DNA from: Bradyrhizobium sp. CSA112
GTDB taxonomy: Bacteria; Pseudomonadota; Alphaproteobacteria; Rhizobiales; Xanthobacteraceae
Assembly: GCF_029051645.1 (NCBI RefSeq)
Contig: NZ_JAACFS010000006.1
Span: forward strand, 1 to 64,000
Reading direction: 5' to 3'
DNA: 64,000 bases
Part shown: positions 25,586 to 33,561 of the stretch, in pieces
Position numbering within the stretch: position 1 is the first letter of the stretch
Layout: every line of letters starts with the position of its first letter
Notes under the pieces: model-generated
What the model saw: the letters and a program-made list of their open reading frames with translations, nothing else
What the model was told of the DNA's origin: nothing
Database searches by the model: none
Translations under genes and position numbers: made by a program

Positions 25586-26320
25586 ATGAGCGTGGTCCAT
25601 CACACGGCGATCGTGAGCGGCGGCAATACCGGCATCGGCGCTGCGATCGCGCGCGGTCTCCTCGCCGAGGGATATGACGTGATCTCGCTGTCACGGCGAA
25701 AGCCCGACTGGAGCCATCCGAAGCTCTCCTCGCGCGAGGTCGACCTGCTCGACGCGGCTGCGACGCGACAGGTGGCGTCTGAGATCGCCGCGAAGGTTGC
25801 GATCACCCACGTCGTTCACAATGCCGGCGCGATCCGCCCCAAGCCGCTGGAAGAAGTCGCCGACGAGGATGTCGGCGCATTGGCCCAGTTGCATTTCGGC
25901 GCCGCGATTGCGCTGGCACAGGCGGCGCTGCCGGGCATGAAGCAGGCGCGCTTCGGCCGCATCGTGCTGCTGTCCTCCCGCGCCGCGCTGGGGGCTGCCA
26001 CACGCACGGTCTATTCGGCCACCAAGGCCGGCATCATCGGCATGGCGCGGACCTGGGCGCTGGAGCTTGCCCCCTTCGGTATCACCGTCAATGTCGTAGC
26101 CCCCGGCCCAATCGGAGATACCGAGATGTTCGAGAGCGTGATGTCGCCGGAATCCGAACGCGCGAAAAAGCTGGCGCAGTTGATCCCCCTCGGCCGCCTC
26201 GGCAGATCCACTGACGTCGCGCGCGCGGTCAGTTTCTTCTGTTCACCGGATGCCGACTTCATCACCGGGCAAACGCTGTATGTCTGCGGCGGAGCCAGCA
26301 TCGGATCGATTTCCATCTAG
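25586..26320 (+). CDS. Short-chain dehydrogenase/reductase
   Basis: The 244-residue protein is a classical SDR with an intact glycine motif (SGGNTGIGAAIA), the NAG motif (HNAGAI), the catalytic Ser in LLSSRAALG and YSATK as YxxxK. It may dehydrogenate the cis-diol or hydroxy product of the Rieske oxygenase encoded just upstream. Cofactor preference cannot be read with confidence; the sequence after the first strand (SLSRRKPDW) favours NADP. A GTG two codons downstream of the ATG is also possible as start. Confidence 0.92.
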   Translation: MSVVHHTAIVSGGNTGIGAAIARGLLAEGYDVISLSRRKPDWSHPKLSSREVDLLDAAATRQVASEIAAKVAITHVVHNAGAIRPKPLEEVADEDVGALAQLHFGAAIALAQAALPGMKQARFGRIVLLSSRAALGAATRTVYSATKAGIIGMARTWALELAPFGITVNVVAPGPIGDTEMFESVMSPESERAKKLAQLIPLGRLGRSTDVARAVSFFCSPDADFITGQTLYVCGGASIGSISI

Positions 26321-26338
26321 CCCGGTGAGATCCCAGCC

Positions 26339-26866
26339 ATGGATGCCACAGTCAAACGAAAGGCCAGATCCCCGAAGGGGGCGCGCGTGCAACCGTCGCG
26401 ACCGGCCGAGCCGGCGCACGAATCCGACGGCGCGCATCTCGAATTGCGCATCTGGCTGCGGCTGCTCTCCTGCGCCACCCGGATCGAGAAGGCGCTGAAC
26501 GCGCGGCTGCGCAAGGAGTTCAATACTACGCTGGCCCGCTTCGATCTGCTGGCGCAACTCGCGCGCAAACCCGCGGGCGCGACCATGTCCGAGGTCTCGG
26601 AACTCCTGATGGTCTCAAACGGCGCGATCACCGCGCTGGTGCAGAAGCTGGAAGCCGACGGCATGATCCATCGCGAGGTCGATTCCGAGGACCGCCGCAC
26701 GTTCCGTCTGCGCCTGTCGCAGGAAGGCGCAAAGGAATTCGGCCGCATGGCGCGCCGGCATGAGGAATGGGTGATCGCCCTGATCGGGGAACTGTCACAT
26801 GTCGCGCAGTCGGACCTGCTGCAACATCTGACCCTGCTCAAGCGCCGCCTCGACAAGCACGCCTGA
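26339..26866 (+). CDS. MarR-family transcriptional regulator
   Basis: The 175-residue protein has a MarR winged helix: FDLLAQLARKPAGATMSEVSELLMVSNGAITALVQKLEADGMIHREVDSEDRRTFRL is the recognisable core, in pieces LMVSNGAITALVQKLEADG (recognition helix) and DSEDRRTFRLRLS (wing). The first 30 residues are a basic, Pro-rich extension. It closes the Rieske oxygenase operon. MarR repressors normally bind inverted repeats overlapping promoters and leave on binding aromatic ligands; the paired boxes at 18852-18868 and 19007-19023 are the obvious candidate sites. MarR regulators of auxin catabolism have been described in plant-associated bacteria. Confidence 0.92.
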   Translation: MDATVKRKARSPKGARVQPSRPAEPAHESDGAHLELRIWLRLLSCATRIEKALNARLRKEFNTTLARFDLLAQLARKPAGATMSEVSELLMVSNGAITALVQKLEADGMIHREVDSEDRRTFRLRLSQEGAKEFGRMARRHEEWVIALIGELSHVAQSDLLQHLTLLKRRLDKHA

Positions 26867-26876
26867 CGCGCATGCC

Positions 26877-26898
26877 GGGCGCGTGATCACCTGCGCCC
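26877..26898. terminator. GC-rich hairpin between convergent genes
   Basis: GGGCGC (26877-26882) and GCGCCC (26893-26898) form a 6-bp stem with a 10-base loop in the 97-base gap between the MarR gene and the convergent CHAT gene. No T-run follows on either strand, so termination activity is uncertain. Confidence 0.35.
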
Positions 26899-26963
26899 GC
26901 TAACAGCACGCCCCCTTTCATTCGTGGGCCAACGAGAGGCAACAGCAGGCGTAAGCTCGCACG

Positions 26964-29900
26964 CTATGGGCTGCCGTTTCCGACCAGCACAAAAGGCGCC
27001 CAAACACTGGGATGCGCATTCTCGCTGCCCCTAGCCGTCAAGGCCGAGATCGAGCGGCGAAGCGCCTCGGCGGGGCCTATACCGGGATGTGCCGTCATCG
27101 CACTGGTTGCACCAGTGGTGATGGTGACGGCGGCTTCCGAATTGACCGGCCAGTGGGAGACCAGCAGGGCGCGCGTGCCGGCGTAGAAAAACGCTCTTGC
27201 AAGGCCGGAGAATGCTTCCGAATTTGACGCTTCGCTGCCGGCCGTGTTGCAGGCTGAAAGCACGACCCAGTCGGCGTTGAGCTTGAGTCCCGAAATCTCC
27301 GATGTGGAGAGATAGCCGTCATCGGCCGGTGTGGCGGTCGCCGGTGGTGTCAGGACCAGTCCTGGCTCGATAGAGCCACGCACCTGACCCGAAAGCGCTC
27401 CGTGTGTTGCAAAGTGGAGCATACGATATTGTTCCAGTCGGCCGCTTTCGCTGAGCGATTTTATCGCGGCTTCGGTCGCCTCCTTGCCGAGATAAACATC
27501 ACCCTTGATGGGCGAAAAACTGTTCGCCACCAGGCATAGTTCGATGGCGGTTTCGGGCAACGGCGCAAGGTGCTTGAGTTGCTCAACATCGGCCGTGCCG
27601 CCTGAAAGAGCAACGACCGAACGTCGCTCTCTTTGAGCTACTTGGTTCGTTCGCGGCTCCGGGCTTGGGGCGCAACTCTGACGAAGGCGGGCCTGCGCGG
27701 CGCGGTCGACATCGAAAGCGCTCCGGGCATTTCCGCTCAGCAGCGGGTTTCCGAAGCCGATGAACGGCTTCGGCGCCTTACTCCTTTGAGCGACTTGACG
27801 TAGCCTTTTGAGGCTGGAGACGGACGGCAATACGGTCGTTGCAAAGCGTTTGACCAGCCAGGGTGCTTTGGCAAGATCCTGCCGGCCGGTGTTCGGCGCC
27901 GGCCTCTCGGTCAGCAGAACCTGGAACGGCAGCGTGGCCAGCGGGCCAGATGGAACAAGAATAAGCTCCTTGCCTTCAATGTCCTTTGCGACCGGTTCAA
28001 GAAGCGCCTGATAAAGCCCGAACGCCCGGTCCAGATCGAACGGCAATTGATCACCGGCAGCCGGCGCACGATCGCGGCCAAGCTTTTCGGCGCAAGCGTG
28101 GGACGTTTCGGTCCACGCTTCCGCGTCAAGACCGCAGCGCAGAATATTGATCGTTTCTGCCAGTTGCTTTGCGCCGATCGACGCGGCGTGCCAACGGACG
28201 CCTGCGCGCGTGACTGTCCAGACGAAGGTGGAGCGTGAAGTCGTGGCAAACAGTAACAATGCCTCATTCGGGTTCAGCCGCCTTTGAACCTCTTCGATGG
28301 AAACGGGCATCTTGGCAACGAGCCCGGCGTAATCAGGGAATTGGGTAGCGATCAAGCGATCAAGCCCTCTTATCTGGTTCGCAACGTCAGATGCCTGGGC
28401 TCGAAGCGCCTGCTCCGTCTGCTGGTTGCGCGCGGCATTCGGCTGTGAAATGACCGAGATGAGCAATCTATCGATGGCAAGCGCCTGTTCGCTTAAGTCC
28501 TGCCGCTCACGAACGCGCGCCGATAGATCGCCGCTGCCCGCCGCAATCCGGGCGGACATTCCCGTAATGGCGCGTGCCGCCTGTTCGTCACTAATCCACT
28601 GCGCAGCTTCGAAAGCCTGGGATCGCAACGCGATCGCTCTTTGGCTGTCGGACGTCTCCGCTAGCTGGTAGGCGGCAATGATGGCTCCGGGGAATGGATT
28701 CGTGGCGCCATGGACCTTGAGATCCGCTGCTGTCTGTCCCTCGCTTGATTCCTTGGCATTGCGGCCGATCAAAATCGATGAAGCGCGAGCAAACGCATCG
28801 TGGGCTTGCTGCCAATCCTTTGAATCCAGATAATGTGCGCCGAGATTGTTGAAACTGTTGGCGACGTCCGGGTGCACCTCGCCAAGCGCACTTACGCGAA
28901 TGTCCAGCGCTCGTTTCAGGAGCGGTTCAGCGTCCTTTGGTCGTCCGACACTGTCCAGGACAACAGCCAGATTGTTGAGGCTGCTTGCCACCAACGGGTG
29001 GAGCTTACCGAGCGCTTCCTCGCGTATGGCCAGAGAGCGGCGCGCCAGCCCTTCCGCTTCGCTGTAATGCTCATCGTCGCCAAGCAGCACCACAAGATTG
29101 TCGAGGGAGACGGCGACATCAAGGTGGTTCGGACCGAGGCTTCTTTCGCGAATAGCCAGCGACCTGCGAAACAGCCCTTCAGCTTCTTTCTTTCGGCCGG
29201 AGTGGGCCTTTGCATCAGCGAGGTTGTTTAGCGCAATCGCTATATTGGGGTGATCCGGTCCGAAAGCCTTTTCCTGGATGGCAAGCGCACGAACAAGCAG
29301 ACCTTCGGCTTCCGGAGCTCTACCTTGTCTTGAGAAAACGAGCGCAAGGTTGTTAAGGCTGGCGGCGACATCGGCATGATCGGGCCCCAGTGCTTTTTCT
29401 CTGATAACCAACGTCCGCCGCGCTAACTGCTCCGCCTCCTGGAGCCGTCCCTGCAGGCGCCTGAGCTCTCCAAGATTGTTCAGCGTTGACGTCAGATAAA
29501 GATTATCGCGGCCATGTCGCTTTTCCTGAAGGCCAAGCGCTTCAAGAAATCGCTCCTCGGCAAGTTGCAATCGGCCTTGCGTCTTATAAACTTCTGCGAT
29601 GTTGTTGAGGGCAACCGGGACCATGATATCTGCTTGGCCCGGTGCATTTTTGAAGACTTCCAGTGCGCGGCTAAAGATATCGAGCGCCTCCGCCTCTCTC
29701 AATTGACGGTGACGAAGATTGCCGAGCTGCATACGCGCCAACGCCGTATTCAGGTTGTCTTGGCCGAGAGCGCTTTCATCGATGGCTATCGCGCGCAAAG
29801 TGTCGCGTTCGGCGTCTTTCAGCCGGTTTTGGTTAAGCGCTATCTGGCCAAGCGTAGATAAGACAGCGGCAACATCGGGGTGATTGGAGCCAAGCGCCTT

Positions 29901-30218
29901 CTCGCGGATGGCGAGGGCTCTTCTTAACACCCTTTCGGCTTCGGCCATTTCGCCTTGGGCCTGCAGAGTCTGAGCAAGCACAACAAGGGTCGTTGCCGTT
30001 AAAACTGACTGCCGACCCGAGGTTCTTTCAGCTTCAGTTGCAAGCTTTCTTGCCAGGGCTATCGCTTCGCCGTATCGCCCTTCCTGAGCGAGCGCCGTAA
30101 TACGGCGCATCAGGGTCAACATTTCCTGGGGGTTGGCTTGGCAAGGCGACCCAACCATGCACGCGAAGAGTGCGATAACGATAAACCGTGCAATAGATTT
30201 TTGCCGGAATGCTCGCAT
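26964..30218 (-). CDS. Secreted TPR-CHAT domain protein
   Basis: The 1084-residue protein starts with a Sec signal peptide (about residues 1-28, ending CQA). Residues about 35-500 are an array of roughly eleven 42-residue tetratricopeptide repeats of the kinesin-light-chain type, each with the pattern ALxIREKALGxxHxDVAxSLNNLA. The C-terminal 350 residues are a CHAT caspase-like protease domain with the catalytic dyad His939 (LHFATHG) and Cys990 (LSACNTA). It would act in the periplasm or outside the cell. CHAT proteases cleave partner proteins, as in gasdermin and Craspase systems, but no such partner is adjacent. It lies alone between the catabolic island and the type I exporter, separated from the latter by 168 bases without clear features. 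Confidence 0.92.
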   Translation of the reverse strand: MRAFRQKSIARFIVIALFACMVGSPCQANPQEMLTLMRRITALAQEGRYGEAIALARKLATEAERTSGRQSVLTATTLVVLAQTLQAQGEMAEAERVLRRALAIREKALGSNHPDVAAVLSTLGQIALNQNRLKDAERDTLRAIAIDESALGQDNLNTALARMQLGNLRHRQLREAEALDIFSRALEVFKNAPGQADIMVPVALNNIAEVYKTQGRLQLAEERFLEALGLQEKRHGRDNLYLTSTLNNLGELRRLQGRLQEAEQLARRTLVIREKALGPDHADVAASLNNLALVFSRQGRAPEAEGLLVRALAIQEKAFGPDHPNIAIALNNLADAKAHSGRKKEAEGLFRRSLAIRERSLGPNHLDVAVSLDNLVVLLGDDEHYSEAEGLARRSLAIREEALGKLHPLVASSLNNLAVVLDSVGRPKDAEPLLKRALDIRVSALGEVHPDVANSFNNLGAHYLDSKDWQQAHDAFARASSILIGRNAKESSEGQTAADLKVHGATNPFPGAIIAAYQLAETSDSQRAIALRSQAFEAAQWISDEQAARAITGMSARIAAGSGDLSARVRERQDLSEQALAIDRLLISVISQPNAARNQQTEQALRAQASDVANQIRGLDRLIATQFPDYAGLVAKMPVSIEEVQRRLNPNEALLLFATTSRSTFVWTVTRAGVRWHAASIGAKQLAETINILRCGLDAEAWTETSHACAEKLGRDRAPAAGDQLPFDLDRAFGLYQALLEPVAKDIEGKELILVPSGPLATLPFQVLLTERPAPNTGRQDLAKAPWLVKRFATTVLPSVSSLKRLRQVAQRSKAPKPFIGFGNPLLSGNARSAFDVDRAAQARLRQSCAPSPEPRTNQVAQRERRSVVALSGGTADVEQLKHLAPLPETAIELCLVANSFSPIKGDVYLGKEATEAAIKSLSESGRLEQYRMLHFATHGALSGQVRGSIEPGLVLTPPATATPADDGYLSTSEISGLKLNADWVVLSACNTAGSEASNSEAFSGLARAFFYAGTRALLVSHWPVNSEAAVTITTGATSAMTAHPGIGPAEALRRSISALTARGSENAHPSVWAPFVLVGNGSP

Positions 30219-30386
30219 ATCCTGATAGCCCCGATCCGGTTTTCAATGCGTTTGCTATCGCTGCTCTCTAGGGCCGCAGCAAGGCGAAACCGACTTCAGC
30301 CCGCCGCGGACATTCAAGCGGTCAACTCGGCACGAAAAGTCGGCTCGTGAGATTTTCCTGGACTTCTCGATTCACCCCACGTTCTG

Positions 30387-31697
30387 CTATCGTTCGCGAA
30401 ATGCGCGGGCAACCTGGTCGAATAGCGGCTTGGTCAGGTAGGAACCAACCGTCCGATCTGCCGTCTTGATAAACACTTCGACCGGCATGCCGGGCACAAG
30501 CCTGACATCGCCGAGGCGAGCGAGTTCGTCGGGCCCGATGGCAATGCGCGCCGTATAATAGGTCAGGCCGGTGCGCTGCTCGGTCGTCACGTCGGCCGAA
30601 ACCCGGCTGACGACTCCGTTGATTTCCGGGGTCGTGCGTTGGCTAAAGGCGGAAAATCGCAATGCAGAAGCCTGGCCGACCCGCACCTGATCGATGTCTT
30701 GCGGCGTCACCCTCGCCTCGACCGTCAAGCGATCGGATGCGGGCACGATCAGCATCAACTGCTCGCCAGCGCTAACCACACCGCCGACCGTGTGGACGTT
30801 CATTTCGTGGACGGTGCCCGAAATCGGGGCCCGGATGTCGATTCGCCGCAACTGATCTTCGGCCGCCACTTTCCGCTCGGCGTATTCACCTGCCTTGCCG
30901 TCGATCTCGCGCATTTCGCGGCCGACTTCGCTCGCCAATTCGCGATCGATCTGGGTAATCTGAAGTTCGATCTCGGATATTTTTCCTCGGCCCTGCGCCG
31001 CCGCCGCGATTAGCTGCGCCCGCTCGCCATCAAGCCGCGCCGCTTCGCGCTCGAGCGCCGTCAGCCGGTTCATCTGGATGAGCTGCTTGGACCAGAGCTG
31101 CCGCACTCCTTCCAGTTCATTATTGACCAGAACAAGCTCCTGGGCTTTCGCCGCTTGCTGCGCAATGATCCCGTTGGCTTCCTCGTTGAGCTGAGCGATC
31201 CGCTCGCGCAACTGTCGTTTTTGGCCGAGCCGCGTCGTGCTGCGCAGTTCGAAAAGGCGCTGCTCGTCGGCCATCAGCTCGACAACACCTTCTTCGTGCC
31301 GTCTGCCGCTGAACGGAGAGGGCCATGGCACCTCCGATGCGCCATCGCGTTCGGCCCGCAACCGCGCACGCCGCGCCGTCATCTCGTCCAGGGTCCTTGA
31401 CACGATCTGCAGATTTGCCCGCGTCATCGTTTGGTCGAGACGGATCAGGATATCCCCGGCCGTCACGTTCATCCCATTGGTCACTGCGATTTCGCCAACG
31501 ACGCCGCCGGTTGGATGTTGAACCTTCTTGGCATTCGACTCGACGACAACGCTCCCCGCAGCGATCAAGGCGCCCGAGATTTCGGTGGTTGCCGCCCATC
31601 CGCCAATTCCGCCGGCAATGAGCATGATGGCAGCCAAGCCCGCCACGATATGGCGCCTGATCGACGGGCGCGCGTCAATTAAATCCGCGTCGGACAT
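30387..31697 (-). CDS. Type I secretion membrane fusion protein (HlyD family)
   Basis: The 436-residue protein is an HlyD/PrtE-type periplasmic adaptor. One membrane helix is near residues 16-36 (HIVAGLAAIMLIAGGIGGW), followed by a lipoyl-like half (GVVGEIAVTNGMNVTAGDILIRLD), a long coiled coil of about 150 residues, the second half (IRAPISGTVHEMNVHTVGGVV) and a beta-barrel C-terminus. It links the inner-membrane ATPase to an outer-membrane TolC protein, which is not in the window. The ATG at 31697 is used; it is 4 bases after the ABC gene stop. A longer frame upstream lies inside that gene. Confidence 0.93.
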   Translation of the reverse strand: MSDADLIDARPSIRRHIVAGLAAIMLIAGGIGGWAATTEISGALIAAGSVVVESNAKKVQHPTGGVVGEIAVTNGMNVTAGDILIRLDQTMTRANLQIVSRTLDEMTARRARLRAERDGASEVPWPSPFSGRRHEEGVVELMADEQRLFELRSTTRLGQKRQLRERIAQLNEEANGIIAQQAAKAQELVLVNNELEGVRQLWSKQLIQMNRLTALEREAARLDGERAQLIAAAAQGRGKISEIELQITQIDRELASEVGREMREIDGKAGEYAERKVAAEDQLRRIDIRAPISGTVHEMNVHTVGGVVSAGEQLMLIVPASDRLTVEARVTPQDIDQVRVGQASALRFSAFSQRTTPEINGVVSRVSADVTTEQRTGLTYYTARIAIGPDELARLGDVRLVPGMPVEVFIKTADRTVGSYLTKPLFDQVARAFRER

Positions 31698-31701
31698 CGC
31701 C

Positions 31702-33447
31702 TTACCCTTGAGCGCCCGCGACAACTTTGGGTGCGCTGACGACGCTGTCACGCCGTAGCACCTTTGCCAGCACTTCGTCTTTGGGGCCGAAGGCCTGCTG
31801 TCGCCCGCCATTCAGCGCGAGCACGTGATCGACCCCGGACAACGCACTCGGCCGGTGCGCTACCACGACGACGATCGCGCCCCGCGCCCGCGCGCCGAGA
31901 ATGGCCTTTGTCAATGCTTCGTCGCCTTCGACGTCAAGGTTGGAATTCGGCTCGTCGAGCACCACCAGAAACGGATCGCCATAAAGCGCACGTGCCAGCG
32001 CGATGCGTTGTTGCTGTCCGGCCGATAGTGAGGAGCCCTGTTCGCCGATCTCGGTGTCGTAGCCTTGCGGCAGCGAAAGCACGAGCTCGTTGACTCCCGC
32101 AGCCTTCGCCGCAGCGATGATCGCGTCCGACGAGGCGTTGGGGTCAAATCGTGAAATGTTCTCCGCAACTGTCCCTTCGATCAGTTCGACGTCCTGCGGC
32201 AGGTAGCCGATATGGCGCCCGAGTTCGTCGGGCACCCATTGGTCAAGCGTTGCGCCGTCAAGCCGGACGGCGCCGCGCGCCGGCGTCCACAGACCGACCA
32301 GAACCCGGGCAAGCGACGACTTCCCCGATGCGCTCGGACCGATCACGCCGAGCCCATTGCCGGCCTTCAGGGAGAAGGTCACCTCGTGCACGACCGCACG
32401 CTGGACATCCGGCGGCGCCGCACTGACATTATCGACAGTGAGTCCGCGTTGCGGCTTTGGCAGTGACGTCGGGTTTCTCTGTTCGGGCAGTAGCACGAGC
32501 AGCTTGTTCAGACGCGCGCGAGCCTGCCTGGCGCCGACGAAGCTGCGCCAGTGGGAAATCGCAAGATCGACAGGTGCGAGCGCCCGCGCCGATAGAATCG
32601 ACGACGCAATAATGACGCCGGCGGTGGCCTGCTGGTTGATCACAAGATAGGCGCCGACGGCAAGCACGCCGGACTGCAGCATCATTCGGAACGTCCGTCC
32701 CATGGCGCCAAGGCCCGCGGCGAGATCGCTCGAATCGGCATGGCCTGTGAGGAATTGCCGGTTCAATGACTGCCAGCGGCGGGAAATCCATCTGACCATG
32801 CCGAGCGCGGTCAAAGCCTCGGCGTTTCGACGGCTCGTCTCTGCCAAGCGTGCGCGCTGGTTGCCAATACGATTGGCGTCCAGCGTCGACTGCCTGCCAA
32901 GCAGCTCCGACAGCAGCGTCAGCGAAACCAGGATCAGCGCGCCCGCCAGCACCGTGACGCCGATCCAGAAATGGAAGGCAAAACAGATCGCGAGATAGAG
33001 AGGCACCCAGGGTAGATCGAAGAACGCAGTTGGTCCAGCGCCTGACAGATAAGCGCGCACTGAATCCAGATCGCGCAGCGGCTGGATCGACTCGCCGCGC
33101 TTTGGCGCCTGGATCGGCAAACGCATCACCGTCGCATAGACGCGATCCGACATGGCCTGGTCGACGCGGATGCCGACCCGAACGAGCAGCCTGCCGCGCA
33201 GGGCGTCCATCAAGCCTTGAAAGACGTAGAGGGTGAGCACCAGCGCAAGCAGACCCAGCAGCGTCGGCACGCTCCGGCTGGGCAGAACGCGATCATAGAC
33301 CTCCATCATGAACATGGAGCCCGTCAGCGCCAGAATGTTGAGGATAGCGCTGAAGCCGGCGATGGCCAGGAACGCCGAGCGACAAAGCGCGAGCGCGGTA
33401 TCCAGCTCCCCGCGGGCACCTCCGGATCGTTGCCGACTGGCTGTCAA
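31702..33447 (-). CDS. Type I secretion permease/ATPase (PrtD/HlyB-type)
   Basis: The 581-residue protein is an ABC exporter with N-terminal transmembrane domain (TGSMFMMEVYDRVLPSRSVPTL is the PrtD-family signature) and C-terminal ATPase: Walker A GPSASGKSS, signature LSAGQQQR, Walker B FLVVLDEPN. It lacks the N-terminal C39-like domain, as usual for exporters of RTX proteins of the PrtD type. The only in-frame start near the expected N-terminus is a TTG at 33447; an in-frame stop lies four codons upstream. It is followed by the HlyD gene. Its likely cargo is the giant RTX protein encoded immediately upstream on the same strand. Confidence 0.92.
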   Translation of the reverse strand: MTASRQRSGGARGELDTALALCRSAFLAIAGFSAILNILALTGSMFMMEVYDRVLPSRSVPTLLGLLALVLTLYVFQGLMDALRGRLLVRVGIRVDQAMSDRVYATVMRLPIQAPKRGESIQPLRDLDSVRAYLSGAGPTAFFDLPWVPLYLAICFAFHFWIGVTVLAGALILVSLTLLSELLGRQSTLDANRIGNQRARLAETSRRNAEALTALGMVRWISRRWQSLNRQFLTGHADSSDLAAGLGAMGRTFRMMLQSGVLAVGAYLVINQQATAGVIIASSILSARALAPVDLAISHWRSFVGARQARARLNKLLVLLPEQRNPTSLPKPQRGLTVDNVSAAPPDVQRAVVHEVTFSLKAGNGLGVIGPSASGKSSLARVLVGLWTPARGAVRLDGATLDQWVPDELGRHIGYLPQDVELIEGTVAENISRFDPNASSDAIIAAAKAAGVNELVLSLPQGYDTEIGEQGSSLSAGQQQRIALARALYGDPFLVVLDEPNSNLDVEGDEALTKAILGARARGAIVVVVAHRPSALSGVDHVLALNGGRQQAFGPKDEVLAKVLRRDSVVSAPKVVAGAQG

Positions 33448-33487
33448 TGGCTGCGCTCACTCATCCCACTTTGGCGGTAGCCGAGAA

Positions 33488-33507
33488 TTGTTACAGATAT
33501 CTGACAA
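33488..33507. promoter_or_regulatory. Palindromic site before the exporter genes
   Basis: TTGTTACAGATATCTGACAA contains the perfect 10-base palindrome CAGATATCTG (33494-33503) flanked by near-symmetric TTGT and ACAA. It is 41 bases upstream of the exporter ATPase start and just past the terminator of the giant gene, a position suited to an operator. No regulator gene is adjacent. Confidence 0.35.
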
Positions 33508-33511
33508 TACA

Positions 33512-33537
33512 AAATGGGGGCGCGTGCGCCCCCATTT
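33512..33537 (-). terminator. Strong terminator of the giant RTX gene
   Basis: A perfect 12-base inverted repeat, AAATGGGGGCGC (33512-33523) and GCGCCCCCATTT (33526-33537), with only 2 bases between the arms, lies 25 bases after the stop of the 3316-residue protein. On the minus strand the stem is followed by a short T-rich stretch ending the signal. It separates cargo gene from exporter genes. Confidence 0.8.
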
Positions 33538-33561
33538 AAAGGATCAAACCCGCGATGGACG

